This document shows, one piece after another, positions 46,102 through 57,373 of a stretch of DNA of 64,000 nucleotides. Made by a program: the position numbers and the translations under genes. This DNA comes from Laccaria trichodermophora (taxonomy: Eukaryota; Basidiomycota; Agaricomycetes; Agaricales; Hydnangiaceae), in assembly GCA_018417955.1 (NCBI GenBank), contig JACTVC010000042.1:186001-250000 (forward strand). Direction: 5' to 3'. The notes below the pieces were generated by a model, which was not told where the DNA came from, did not search any database, and was given only the letters and a program-made list of their open reading frames with translations. Position 1 is the stretch's first letter. Every line of letters starts with the position of its first letter.

Positions 46102-47579
46102 TCAAGTTCCTCTCACATACCTTCAACAAGCGGCATTTAAAAACTATTGGAAGGAAATAAAGAGATACTTACGTTGCATCAATTTGCTTCAGCTGAGGAA
46201 GCGCAAGCATAATCTTCCTCCGATACCCAGTCATGTCCGCAGCTTGGCATGGATTTGCCTCCAGATACAAGGTTTCTAGGGTGGCAATTTTGCCCAATTC
46301 CCGTTCGAGGGCTTGAAGGTCAGGTATTGCGTTCCCATTCATCTTGCGGGCGCACAGGTTATTGCATTGGTAATAAAAAAAATTGACATCGGCACTCACC
46401 CATAGCTCTTCAAGGCAAGTTAGATGAGACAGGTTCTCCACCGCCGGAATAAAGTTGTTCCCAACGTCGAGCGTTGTAAGCTTCGACTATATTCCAAAGG
46501 TGAGGACACGAGCGCAAACATCATCACCTGAAATCACAAATCACATTATGTTCAAGGCCCTCGATGCGCTTGACTCCGTTGTGGCTGAGATAAAGTTGTT
46601 CAAGATCCTTCAGTTCTTCTAAATTTTCCAGTTTCGTGATACGGTTAGATTGTAGGGAGAGAATCTTGAGCTTTTTCAACGCCCCGAGGCCCTAGCGGTT
46701 GTTTTTGTAAGATGCCAAGTGAGATGCCAAAACGCATGTACTTCGAGTTTGGTTATCTTATTTTTACCCAACCAAAGCTCCTCTAGGTTGACCAATGAGT
46801 CGAGATTTTCAATTTTCTGTTGAAGTTTAGGAATGAAAGAGGAATTGGAAGAAGAAGACCCACGCGAATCTTGTTTCCTCCCAATTCTAAGCTACGTAGC
46901 GTGCCGCAAGAAGATAAGCCACTGATACTTGAAATTCTATTCTGAACAAAGTAGATGGTCTGCAGAGAGGTCAGATACTCCAACCGATCCGGCACAGCTC
47001 GAAGAAGATTGAAAGACAAGTCCAGAACTCTGACAAAAATTCAAGATGGGCATTGATAGACTCGGTGCGCCACTCACGTCAGTGAAGACAACTTATCAAG
47101 GGCGTCCCCAACCGTCTTGACCTTGTTATCATACAAATCCAGCTCCTCCAGCTTTGTGAGTTGGTGGAGCGTCTCAGAGTCTAGATGAGAGATGAAGTTT
47201 TGCCGTAGACACAGCTTCCTCAAATGCCCTGAGAACCTATAGAGCCGCAAATTGTCAAGTGAACCGATGCGTGCATGGACAAGTTCCAACTCCTATTCAG
47301 AGAGACAGGTCAAGCTGCCGAAGTCGGAGACAAGAAAATGTGAGTGCTTGCCTCAGTGTCGTTAGGGAAATCCGCCAAGAAGTCTCCATCATCAATCTCC
47401 CCGACCGTCCCTTCCTCTGGTGCTTCTTCATCCGTGTCCACGTCCACTGAGGGTTCTGGTAAGACGACCCTTGCTGTGGCGTTCGATCTTGCATGTCATT
47501 GACTTGATTTTCGCGATGTTATGGTCGTGGAAACATACTTATTAATCGCAGGCTCCAGGGTTGAATCTATGGATTTCAT
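46102..47579 (-). CDS. SDS22: Sds22, protein phosphatase 1 regulatory subunit
   Basis: LRR protein that binds and directs the PP1 catalytic subunit, needed in mitosis and PP1 maturation. The N-terminus MKSIDSTLEPAINK is joined to an acidic stretch (DVDTDEEAPEEGTVG). About ten 22-residue leucine-rich repeats follow, e.g. LEELDLYDNKVKTVGDAL, LDLSFNLLRAVPDRLEYL, LQTIYFVQNRISSISGL, LRSLELGGNKIR, LEELWLGKNKITKLE, LKILSLQSNRITKL and LEQLYLSHNGVKRIEGL. The LRR cap reads LETLYLEANPCQAADMTGYR. A last exon (ending 46102) after a GTAAGT donor gives QIDATYVRGT, matching the conserved Sds22 end. One intron (47293-47351) uses GC-AG borders. Confidence 0.9.
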
Positions 47580-48039
47580 GATCAAGTACCAAATGCCAAT
47601 TGAGAGTTACGTATAAATGTAAGCAGCCTCTAAATAAAGTGCTCGCTGATGTGGCTGTGCAATGTCAAAGTCGTCCCCCTCAGGCTTGTTCAATTTGCGG
47701 CGTTTAATGTGACGGTGATTGTGTCGTAATGAGTTCGGAATGAATCTGAGAAATTTCGGTCGTTTTTTTAGGTATGTGCCATGACGTTGGGGGTAATTGC
47801 TCGCGCCGTGAAGAGTGGATTCAGGGGTAGAAAAGAATAAACATGCTGGGCAATGGCTCGTGTCGTCCTTGCTCTAAGCCTGAAGGGGACGCTCACATGT
47901 AAATGCAAGATAAATACCAGTGAATTTGCCTAGTAAATCATTATAAGCCTTTACCTGGCCATAGTCATTCCAGTTCCCTTGTGCACTGGTTCACCAGACA
48001 TTTGATCATACTTGAACTCACACGACGGACTAGTACTAA
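47580..48039. other. Intergenic between SDS22 and a TIR element
   Basis: No gene seen in about 460 bp. It contains the SDS22 promoter and ends at the TAA target duplication of the outer CACTA-like element. Confidence 0.4.
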
Positions 48040-48122
48040 TCACTGCGGGAAGAAAAGCGTTTAAAAATCAATGTTTTTGACGTTGGGGCCGTGTAAAACA
48101 ATGTGTAAGACGTTGAAATGTC

Positions 48123-49593
48123 CACTGTGAAGGCAGCTTTGGTTGATATTCAACAAAAATTAGGTTGAATTTTACCTTTCAACCAGAGGTCAGTTAAAAT
48201 TTAGGTTGAAAAAAATCAACCTGTTTTTTTGGTTGATCACCAACCTAAGTGTTCAACTAGAGACTGGTTGATAATCAACGTCGCGACAGTAGCCAACTTG
48301 GCGTGAATATCAACCTAAGATAGGTTGACTTCATCCTTCCTTAAAAAACTCAGCAGTATGTACGTATACCTACAATACTACACTCAATAAAATGTTCTCG
48401 TAACCTAATCTTACACGACACTAAATTGTAGCCTCAGGTTGGCCTCGGGTTAGCCTCAGGTAGACGATGAGGACGCTGGAGTTGCCATTGACAGTCGTGG
48501 GAAGTTGATTTCTCCATTTCGGAAACTATCGGGTCTGCAGTTTACAATGCAACCATCATGTTCTCCGCTCTCCTCATCCACCCACCTTCCTCCTTCGGTG
48601 TTTGGACAGTCTTCAACTCACCTCGGAAACTTGTCAAATATCTGCTCGACCCAGGTACGTTCTCTCCCCTTCCAATGATAGACCAAGCTTAAATTATACT
48701 TCACAGAGGCGGGAGCGATAATGAATTGAGGGTAAGTCCACGCTCTACAACTTACATTCGCGCTAACGTTGGCTACAGGATCAAGTCCCTGCTCTTCCTA
48801 AGGCTGGAAGACACCAGATAGTGAAAACGAGAAGGCACTATGGCAAAGTAAGTTACTCCCCAATGAGTCGCTGATATCTGTTAATGTACCGTTGACGGAA
48901 CGCTAGTTGACGAGCGCCTAATAGTCGAGGCACGGAAGTGATCACGCTGAGAGATCATGTGCAGGGCACAACCGCGAGCAGGGATGAGAGGGTCGGCGAC
49001 ATCATGAATGCGTAAGTCTCGTCCCTGATCAACTCATGCATAAACACTTACTAATTCGCCTTTGTTGCTGGCTAGAATCGTTTGATTGGACGGCGTCGTG
49101 GTTGTTTGATGTTTGGGAGATGCTTTCGGCTTGGGGGTTCGACATGTTGGTAAGTTGTATATTTCCCTTTCCTTTCCGACCTGTTACTCATACGCTATGC
49201 ATTGCAGTGACCTCCGATGGTGTTTTCCTATCATATCTTCAACCCAGTGTACCATTACTAGCAGTAGCGCACTGTAACCTGTTGTCCTGTGATACGAGCA
49301 ATATATAATGTTTTTTATCAGAATCACTTCAATATTGGTTAAATGTCAACCATCACTCAAGTTAAAACTAACCAATGATTGGTTGAAATCCTTTGGTTAG
49401 TTGAAATTGACCGGTATAACAGCCTCAGAAGCCTTAGGTTGAAAACGGCCATTGTAGGTTGTTAATCAACCAAAGTGACCCAGGTTGATCACCAACCTAA
49501 GGGTGATGAAAATCAACCTAAAAAGCGGTTGAATACGATCTATACTAGGTTGAAAACTTAGGTTGAACTTCAACCAGCGTGACCTGCACAGTG
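48123..49593. mobile_element. CACTA-like TIR element, nested, with AGGTTGA subterminal repeats
   Basis: Starts CACTGTGAAGG (48123) and ends CCTGCACAGTG (49593), inverted with one mismatch, flanked by GTC on each side (48120-48122, 49594-49596), a 3 bp target duplication. Both arms (about 48123-48335 and 49320-49580) are packed with AGGTTGA/TCAACCT heptamers in both orientations, roughly ten or more per arm, resembling the subterminal transposase-binding motifs of CACTA elements. The 1 kb interior (48350-49310) has no transposase. It inserted into the outer element. Confidence 0.7.
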
Positions 49594-49762
49594 GTCACTC
49601 GCTACTTTTCAATGTCGACGTTGATACATTGAAAATCAACGTGTTTATTCTATTTCACACTGAAAATAAATGTCTTCAACATTACACATTGATAATCAGT
49701 TCTAAAAGGTCTGGGTACTGTGGATGCACTCAGAATTGTAGCGGGAACGATAAACCTCGCCG

Positions 49763-50131
49763 CTAGTCGACCTCCTCGTCTTCGGAGTCCACTTCAAACA
49801 CGGCGCTGGCAATTTCAGGGCTTCTGTCAATAATCCACCAGGCCTTGCGTAGTATTCGACCTACAACAGCCTTGATACTCAAAATGTCCATTACAATAGG
49901 TGCCAGTGTTGTCGTGTAGCTGACAAGTTCCTGGCACGCATCCCTTCCCTTTGTCTTGCACGTCGTCACAAGAGCGAGGACCATTTTCTTGCCTCGAAAT
50001 TCTTTCCAAAATGCGTGGTCGCAAAGTTGACATGCGAGGATCTTTTCGAGGCGACCATATCCCGTGAATTTCACTACTGCGGCGTTACGGCCATGACCAG
50101 TATACTCAAATGAATACGAAACGATTGGCAT
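49763..50131 (-). CDS. 122-aa protein inside the outer TIR element
   Basis: Single exon from ATG 50129-50131: MPIVSYSFEYTGHGRNAAVV, then FTGYGRLEKILACQLCDHAF, KMVLALVTTCKTKGRDACQE and a C-terminal LSIKAVVGRILRKAWWIIDR before an acidic tail DSEDEEVD. It has a CxxC pair and a compact alpha/beta appearance, and looks like a real protein or the C-terminal domain of a larger one. From memory similar segments recur in agaricomycete repeat families. No enzymatic motif is evident. It lies wholly inside the TIR element, so it is probably a transposon-associated or captured gene. Confidence 0.5.
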   Translation of the reverse strand: MPIVSYSFEYTGHGRNAAVVKFTGYGRLEKILACQLCDHAFWKEFRGKKMVLALVTTCKTKGRDACQELVSYTTTLAPIVMDILSIKAVVGRILRKAWWIIDRSPEIASAVFEVDSEDEEVD

Positions 50132-50725
50132 TCACTAATGAATACTGGAGCAAAAAAAATCAGTTTCAAGTGATTTCGTCAGCTGAGATGATGTATAACA
50201 CAACGTGCTATTACGAAACTTGAGTTCCTTTGCGAGCTTCGAGAACTTGAGGCGAATGTCGTCTCTGCCATTCTGAATTTTGAGCTTTCCCCATGCTGGC
50301 TTTATAGAGAGAAGCTTTGACTTTAATTGTGCGGTCTGAGAGCCTGTAAGCTAGTGAATATATGTCGCGATGCGTTGTCGAAGGTCGTCATCTGGTTGAA
50401 AGGACTGCCGACCTGGAGTCTTCAGTACTATGTGGCTTTCATCTAGCAAGATACCAATTAAATCGGCCAATTTGTTCAATTGATATGAGAGATACTTACT
50501 CACATCCCGGAATCTGCCTTTCACTTCAACTAAGGGTGTCAGATTTACGGAGACGCATGATAGTGCTTTCGTTGCTAATCAGACCCGAACCTGGCACGAA
50601 CAAACATGCTTCGCAAATTTAATAATAACTGAGACTTGGGATCTAGTCACGTGGTCGCTACATCTCTTGACTTCAACCTCGATGTCTGACGCTCGCATCT
50701 TCTCCAAACATTCTTGCTCATCGAA

Positions 50726-52049
50726 ATGGCTCCAGATCATGGCAATCACGAGAAGGATAAAAGGAAGACGATTCACGAAGCACAAGTAGAATAGCATTGG
50801 CAGAGGCGGCAAGCAAAATCAACCATGAGGTTCGTACGTTTCCTCACTTTCAAATCTTCAGGATACTGAGTGGCAGGGACATGAAATCAGGAAAACAACA
50901 TCAGAAGCACCCAAATCCCCGAAGGGTCTTCTGAGAGAGGGATCTCATTAAGGATGCTGGTCAAGCTGGCCATGACTGGAACCTTCAGCGTGCGATGGGC
51001 CTATCTGGCAAAGATTGGCAGTATGCTTTGATCAGGGTGCGTACGATATGAATCTCAAATGTATGAGGTTTGATTTCTCGCATACTTGGTTTCAGGCAGT
51101 TGAATTAGTAAGAAAGCACGGTGCGTCTATGGTATGTGAATTTCTGATGTTTTTTGCTGCATATATGCGCTCATATTCTATCAGGCGCAAGAGAAAATCA
51201 AGTCGCTTGCCAGTTTCACAATGGCTGGCCGGCGCACGAACTCATTCAACAAGATCTTACAAACTGTGTCAGTGCGCTTGCACGCATAGCGAGGCGCTTT
51301 GCAAGAGCTGTGCAGCAGTGGAGAGGAGAGCAGTGACAGTGAAGGAGGTCTTTCATCAGTGGTGAGGAGGTGGCCATCTGTCTGGACGAGGAAGGTCAAT
51401 TTGGTAAGTTTGGGCTAAAACACGAGCCTTGTGTGCTGATCTTGTTGTGGTGTGATGAACTTTCTCCACCTCTCGCCCAGAAATTCAAGCCCGCTTCGTA
51501 TACGAGAGCTTCAAGAGCCAATTTGGATCAAGATTTTTCACACCTTACAATTCAATCTGCTCGACTGGACCCTGTCTAACACTCTGACTGTGGATAGTGA
51601 GTGGATCGGGGACTACGCTTGTGACGCTCACTTGTTCTGCTAGCTACGCGGAGAGTGGCGTGGTTGTCATTGAGACGACTCTTCTGCGCATGTTTCCCCC
51701 AGCTTCAACCTCTCTAACGGCCTTCATTACAATGGACTTGGCCTCCTTTTCTAGAATCCTTCTTGTTCCTTTCGTCGCCGCAAACTCGATTCCACAGGAT
51801 ATGAAGCTTTCACCCGAGCAGGCGTACACAACGATGCTCGAGAGCAGGAGGACTGAATTCTCGGTTTATGCGCATGAAGAGAGCGAAGAGGATTTCGACG
51901 CGCTGATCTATCAGGCTTTTAGTAAAGCCGACGCAGCGCGCATAGTGGAATCCCAGTGTCCGTCATCAAGGACAATGAGCTCTGCACCCTCGTCACCTGA
52001 GCCTTTTGTAGTACGTGTTTCTCATGGCCTTCTCGTCCGCATCAATTAA
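50726..52049 (+). pseudogene. RTC4-like gene remnant inside the outer TIR element
   Basis: Plus-strand exons I could not join into a clean gene. Candidate start MAPDHGNHEKDKRKTIHEAQ (ATG 50726). A later block (about 51180-51335) reads CQFHNGWPAHELIQQDLTNC, and the last block (about 51700-52049) reads RILLVPFVAANSIPQDMKLS, EQAYTTMLESRRTEF and EEDFDALIYQAFSK. The pattern CxFH..GWP then LVP.VA...I..DM..S.E.A...ML.SR resembles the RTC4-type domain found in many basidiomycete repeat-associated genes. This is pattern recognition from memory. It may be decayed or simply intron-rich; coordinates are approximate. Confidence 0.35.
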
Positions 52050-52497
52050 CGGCCCAAACAAGACTTCTCAGCATGGTGAAGGCCGCTCGCGCTGGCCGAC
52101 TCGGTCCCGGTCTCGTTTGGCCCAATAACTTTTTGTTTTTGCTCTCCTTTGTTGCTATACACCCTCTGGCTGTTGTTGCCCATCAGATAGAAAGCTGTAG
52201 TACATTTTTTCGGATGCCTACCCTGTAAAGAAATTCAATGTGTAAAGTACCACTTCAATGCAGAACACGTTTATATTCATTGTCGTTCTGGCTGAAAAGC
52301 AACGTGTCTGACTACTATACATACTGTGCACCATGAAAAGCAGTTTCTAACACATTGTTCATCACTGCTGATGACATTGATTTTTCAACGTCACTACCGA
52401 CGTGTACCGTCTTACACACTGATTTTCATCAGTTTCTACACTGAGTAGCAACGACTTTGACGATGATTTTTACCCTAATTACTTCCCACAGTGATAA

Positions 52498-52870
52498 TGG
52501 TAGTGCGAAGCGAGCCTAACCCCCGTAAGTAGGACTCGCGGAACCATTTTATATTCGTACTAGTGCTCGAGGCTAACAGCTCAACGTCAACGTCCAACGT
52601 TCAACTGTCAAATTTCAACAATAAAGTCGATGCATTATGTAAAAATACGCGAGGCGACATGAGGGGGTGCGGTAGATTAAAGGGCTGACAAGAGAAAACA
52701 ACTAAAAACTGAACATACAGTTTACGTGTAGTAAAGGGGCATGATTTAAGTTATTATCGTCCGTGTTATTATGTGACCAAACGGATGGAGGCGAGGCAAT
52801 ATAGTTGAGGTGAGGCAGTGGAGTGCACGTCCGTCGTGATATGAAGGGAAGATAAAAAGATGCAGACCGT
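52498..52870. other. Intergenic, 3' flank of the WC-2-like gene
   Basis: No gene seen. The segment 52580-52615 has several AACGTCAACGTCC-type repeats reminiscent of the TIR element just left of it. Confidence 0.35.
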
Positions 52871-55517
52871 TCAATTCATTCGGCTAGACCAGCCGCCCTT
52901 GATGGATACCGATCCACGTCTCCCATTGACATCCTCAGGCGTGTTCATCAAACCAGCTACTGTTGGGTAAGAATCGACCTCCTTGAGTGTCGTGGCTCGG
53001 CGGATAGCGGCGTTGGAGGCAGCTCTCTGTCCCTATCTCTTTCGCGTTCGTAAGATGCAGGCGGCAAGGTGGAGGTCAGGGCCGAATGTGATATTGGGGA
53101 CGAGGATGTAACCAAAGGTGAGTGTCGACCACCCCCATAAGACGAGAGCTGGCCCAAGGGTGGAAGCTGCGTGTTATGCTGCTGCTCTTGTTCATGGGAT
53201 ACTGGGGGGTGGGAGAGTGGGGAAGGAGCAGAATAGAATGCGTTCGAATGGCTGGTGTAAGGTGGTCGGTTATCGCCACTTGGGGAATAATGTACAAAAT
53301 TCATAGTTGAGGCCGGAGGGGAGGGAGAGGGTGTCATGTTGTCTAGGATGTGACGATTCGAGTGCGAATAGATATCACTCCCCGATGCAGATCCGGGAGA
53401 CGATGTCGAGAATGAGGTATCGCCAAAGCTTCGGCGGATACTGGAGTAGGAGGGGGAGGCGGATGTTGGAGGGGTGGCAGACTCCCGCTTGATAATACCC
53501 TTATCTTTTCGTCGGCGCTGTGTCAAGTTACTCCCGTCTTTTTTGGCGCGCGATCGAGCAAAACGAAGACCGCAACTGATACAATCACAGATCGTTAATT
53601 AGAAAGCGGTCATTTGAATTCCAAAAGAAACGTACGCATTACAAAGTTCTTTCTTCCCGCTCGGCCCTTTGCGCCACTCAGGGCTCGATGTCGCTTTGCA
53701 GCTTGAGCATTTTAACACCCCCATAGGCCGGTTTCCTACATTTCGGCCTGTGGGTGAATATTGGTCCTTCGGAGAATCAGGGCTCACACGACGCCGAGGA
53801 GGAGGAACAAAGTCAGACGTGGGAGACGCTCCTGCACTACTACTAGTGGTCGGAGAATATGAGTACGTGGGCGAATTTGAACGATTAAAAGATGTTTGGG
53901 GTAAGCTTCCGGTGTCGATATAGGACGAAGATGGCGCCTCTGGAACTTGGGGCCATGTCTGGGTTCCTTGAGGTGGTTGCGGCGGGTAGGAACCTGAACG
54001 GAGGTTGCTCATAGCCGCAGGCAAGGCTGATGGAAGCCATCAGCTTAGTCGCATAAAGTGCTGGGGGGAATACCTACTTTGAGACCACCGTTGTGGTGAG
54101 TACGATCCTTGTATCCCAGAACCCGATTGAGAAATATAGGTATTAGTGTATGATGCAGCTTGGCTTGGCGGAAGAGCATAGGACGATCCCTGACCATAAA
54201 AAGGTGGATTTTGCTGGACATTATAGCCAGCAGAGTAGCCAAGCTGCTGCATATTTGTGCTGGAGTTGGCGTCGCTGCGAGAGGGTGGATTTAGTTTGTG
54301 ACAAGCAAATATGATGCTGCCTAAAGTACAAAAAAGGAGTTGCATCAATTGCCACTGGGCATGGGGCGAAAAAGGGGGGTCTGCTTACCATGCGGTATGA
54401 ATATGCTTTCAACCTGTCCCCAAGGCGTGTCTTGCAATGCTTTATACCTGCGTGTGCAGCTCGTTTTGGCATCGTTGCCTCCAGTACCAATAGTGACTCT
54501 CGCCACGAGTTTGCCGAGTTCTTCATCAAGACCTTGACCCTGATCTGGGGGCCAACTGAGCAAGAGGGTTCGATCCGGATGGCTTGAGAGAATCTGGAAC
54601 ACGCGGGACATGTCAGCGCGGGGGACGCAGACGGACAGCCGGCGATTCAGGAGGTTGATCTGGTCCAAATCCATGCAGGGCGTACCACACCAATTGGTCC
54701 AGTGGGTTTTATGATGTTCGTCGTTATCATTTGGATTAAGGTCGACAATGGCGTGGATAAAACAAAGCACGAGGCCGTCGGCGGCCCAGTTGATGACGAT
54801 ATCGACAGCCATAAAATCCTTGTCCAAAGCTATCTTATCTGCGTCTGACCAGGGAGCAGGTGGGCCGTCATAGCCGAGCATGCGTCGAACTTTAGAAAGG
54901 CGCGAAAATCTGACACTACACCAACGATGAGCAAGAGGAGTGGATTAGAATGATGTAGCCGTACCGAGTGATAGAACCATGTAGCGTCCTGCTTTCGAGT
55001 ACACTGCCGAGGTCAAGCTTTGCTGTCCCCTGCTCGTCAGGGTGGACAAAAGTCAGAAGAGACTTTCCGACAAGGAGGTCCGCTTGGCCTTCAAGATGAT
55101 GTGCGAGCACAGGGTCGAGGTAGATGAATTGGAGGTCATTTGAGAGCAACGCCCAGTCTGCAAAAGATGAAGGGATTAGCGTTCAGGGAAGGCAATGGAC
55201 GATCATAGGGTTCGAAAAACAATCGCTTCGGCAACGATGATCGAACAACGATCGCGGAAGGAAAGAACGGAAATATCAAACTCACAACAACGAGTCTGTC
55301 CTACTTTAGGCAGAGTGGTGGGTTGATGATCGGAAGAGTAGGAGGGAGAGGGAGAAGCGGTATGAGGCGGATAGTTGGGGTCATAAACTGGTGATGATAT
55401 GTTTATTCTGCCGTTGTGGGAGAGCTGTGGCTTGACATCTTGATCCTGGTGAAGGTCGTGCTGGTCGTGCTGGGGGTCGTGGTGGTGGGTGTAGGACTTC
55501 TGCATGAGATAGCTCAT
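52871..55517 (-). CDS. WC2: White collar 2-like PAS/GATA transcription factor
   Basis: Partner of the blue-light photoreceptor WC-1; the complex activates light-induced genes. Start MSYLMQKSYTHHHDPQHDQH at 55517, a His/Gln-rich head. PAS-fold exons read LQFIYLDPVLAHHLEGQADL, SLLTFVHPDEQGTAKLDLGS, RRMLGYDGPPAPWSDADK and a long helical/strand block to SIFIPHG. A Tyr/Ser/Gln-rich linker leads to a GATA-type zinc finger: C-SS-C, 18 residues, C-NA-C (KCSSCKATSSPEWRKGPSGK), with an intron between CNA and CGLRFARSRAKK. A basic region QRRRKDK follows. The C-terminus is uncertain: one frame stops at 52957, but splicing at about 53110-53025 gives TLKEVDSYPTVAGLMNTPED and ends WSSRMN at 52871, which looks more like real coding sequence. 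Confidence 0.82.
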
Positions 55518-55779
55518 GGTGGTTCCGAGCAAGATGCGGTCAGCCACTAAGTGGTTTGGAAGACGATTTTGTCGGATACGGAAGAACCGATCAGCACAAC
55601 GACGAGTGAGACAAGTCACACCGGTCTCAGAAATAATGGTTTCACTCATTCTGCGAGTATTTCTTTCTCATTGCAAACAATTCTGTCCGACGGTAAGTAT
55701 GTCATAATGAATTCCCAAACAGGCGCTAGATCGGCACAGATCCGCCAACAGATCCGACCACAAGAAGCAACCACCACCA
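55518..55779. promoter_or_regulatory. Shared divergent promoter, WC-2-like / ankyrin gene
   Basis: 262 bp separate the two divergent start codons. No clear TATA box. Confidence 0.45.
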
Positions 55780-56683
55780 ATGGCCCTTGTCGAGAAAAAT
55801 ATATGGGTTGCTGCAGGAGACGGAGACCTCGAACGTGTCAAAGTCTGTTTCCTTTCATCTTGCTCGTCTTTTTCTTATAAATCCAACAGGAACTGATTAA
55901 CCAATGCAAGCCCACTGGCTATTTTTTCCTGAAATTTTTGTTGACCCCTCACAGCCATATCACCAAACATTCCCGATCCTAACACTTATACTCCGATGTA
56001 TGAAAAATCTTTGTCGACTTCACCCAGGATCTTTTCTTATACATTGGAAGGCATGCTGCAGCTTCCTATGGGCAGATTGAGGTTCTGGCGTATCTGGTTG
56101 CGAATGGTGCGATCTTGCGATACACTACTGATGCTGTCTCACCTATTGCTCTCCAGGTGGAGACGTAAATATCACCGATGAAGATGGAGATACGCCACTC
56201 TACACTGTCGAAAATATCGAAACCGCTCGGTGGCTCGTCGACCACGGTGCAGTCGTGGACCGTCGCAACAACGAAGGAATTTCTGTGCGTCTGATTGTAA
56301 TTTACGATGGCGTCGGTCTGCTAACTATATCCCAGCCCATTGAACATCTCAGTGAAGACTTTGCGGCGGTTGCCAGTTTTTTGGAGACCACCTCAACTGC
56401 CTCGATATCCGCCCCTCGTAGTCAACAGCCTTCGCAACATTCACAGCATGTTGCTTCTGAACAGTTGACATCTGCCCTGATGGCATCCGTTCAGGAAATC
56501 ATGCAGCGAGCAGAGGTCGAAAACCGAGATCCAGAAGAAGAGCTTCGACAAGCCGTGAGCAGGACGGTTTTGGAAGGCGTGGTAACTGGGTTCGAAATGT
56601 CGACTGAGGAGGAGGAAATTCGAAGTCGTGTAACCAACGACACACCGTCAAAAAGAATGAGGACAGATCACGGCACTGGCTAA
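55780..56683 (+). CDS. Ankyrin-repeat protein (small, ~220 aa)
   Basis: Six exons from ATG 55780: MALVEKNIWVAAGDGDLERV, then ELINQSISPNIPDPNTYTPM joined to HAAASYGQIEVLAYLVANGG and DVNITDEDGDTPLYTVENIE, TARWLVDHGAVVDRRNNEGI and PIEHLSEDFAAVASFLE. Three ankyrin repeats are followed by a Ser/Gln-rich stretch, an acidic segment (NRDPEEELRQAV) and SKRMRTDHGTG. The second intron (55906-55954) has GC-AG borders (GCAAGC donor) and is required to keep the frame. Similar to short fungal ankyrin proteins with no known partner; function is unassigned. Confidence 0.82.
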
Positions 56684-57373
56684 AGTATTTCGAGAGCTGA
56701 TGTGCATCTTTGGAATATTGTTCTCATGACTCGGGATAAATGCAGCAACGACAATCCGATCCGACGTTTTGATCATGATCAGAAGGGTCGTTGATCGTGA
56801 TCAAGAGGTACTACGATCAGGGGAATGTCATCACCAAGTGCATACCTCTTGCAGTTTGCTAACTTTGCTTGCTGTGATTTATTTCAAGGTCACTGTAGTG
56901 AAAAATATGAATGAGACGGTTCATATTCTCATAGAAAGTGCTTTCTTGGCCCCTCATCATATTTTCAATAGGTTTCAAGACACACTTACTGTAATCAAAA
57001 TACTATATTGCTTCACAACTTGAAGTGAAGCCGCCAGGTAGAAAGGACCATGTCAAGAGCTGTCAAGAGTTGCTCAAACGTCAACGCCTCTGCATCAACA
57101 GTGTAATGTAAATAAAATAATATTGTTCAGTGGCCAACCATCCCAAAAATCTCTTATCGTGTTGTACACGTTATGTATGTAAGGAACGTTTATTGCAAAA
57201 AGACCTCTTGCCCGCGTCAGCCTATAAGCTTCGAGCTTCAGGGGCTGGAGGAGAGCAAGTGTTACGGTATATATTGGCGCGTTATTTGTTTCCAACAAAT
57301 ACAATCGATATTTTCCCATTTCATAACCTGTTTCCAACCAACCTTGCTATCATTGCAAAGAGTTCAAACGACC
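56684..57373. other. Intergenic, with a GATC-rich palindromic cluster
   Basis: No gene seen in about 690 bp. TGATCATGATCA (56770-56781) is a perfect palindrome, with TTGATCGTGATCAA at 56791-56804 and another GATCAGG near 56816. The promoter of PRMT5 lies at the right end. Confidence 0.4.

Larger units (their letters stand above)
48040..52494. mobile_element. CACTA-like (EnSpm/CMC-type) TIR element, outer
   Basis: Left end TCACTGCGGGAAG (48040-48052) and right end CTTCCCACAGTGA (52482-52494) are inverted repeats differing at one position, flanked by TAA on both sides (48037-48039, 52495-52497). CACTG termini with a 3 bp target duplication fit CACTA/EnSpm elements. Subterminal regions share repeats such as GACGTTGA/TCAACGTC and GTGTAAGAC on both arms (48075-48120, 49600-49690, 52230-52460). 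A second CACTA-like element is nested 83 bp inside the left end; without it the element is about 2.98 kb. No transposase is recognisable, so it is probably non-autonomous. Confidence 0.65.

Noticed and set aside
53118..53923. Plus-strand open frames opposite the WC-2-like gene
   Set aside because: They mirror the GATA finger and linker exons on the minus strand; no domain of their own.
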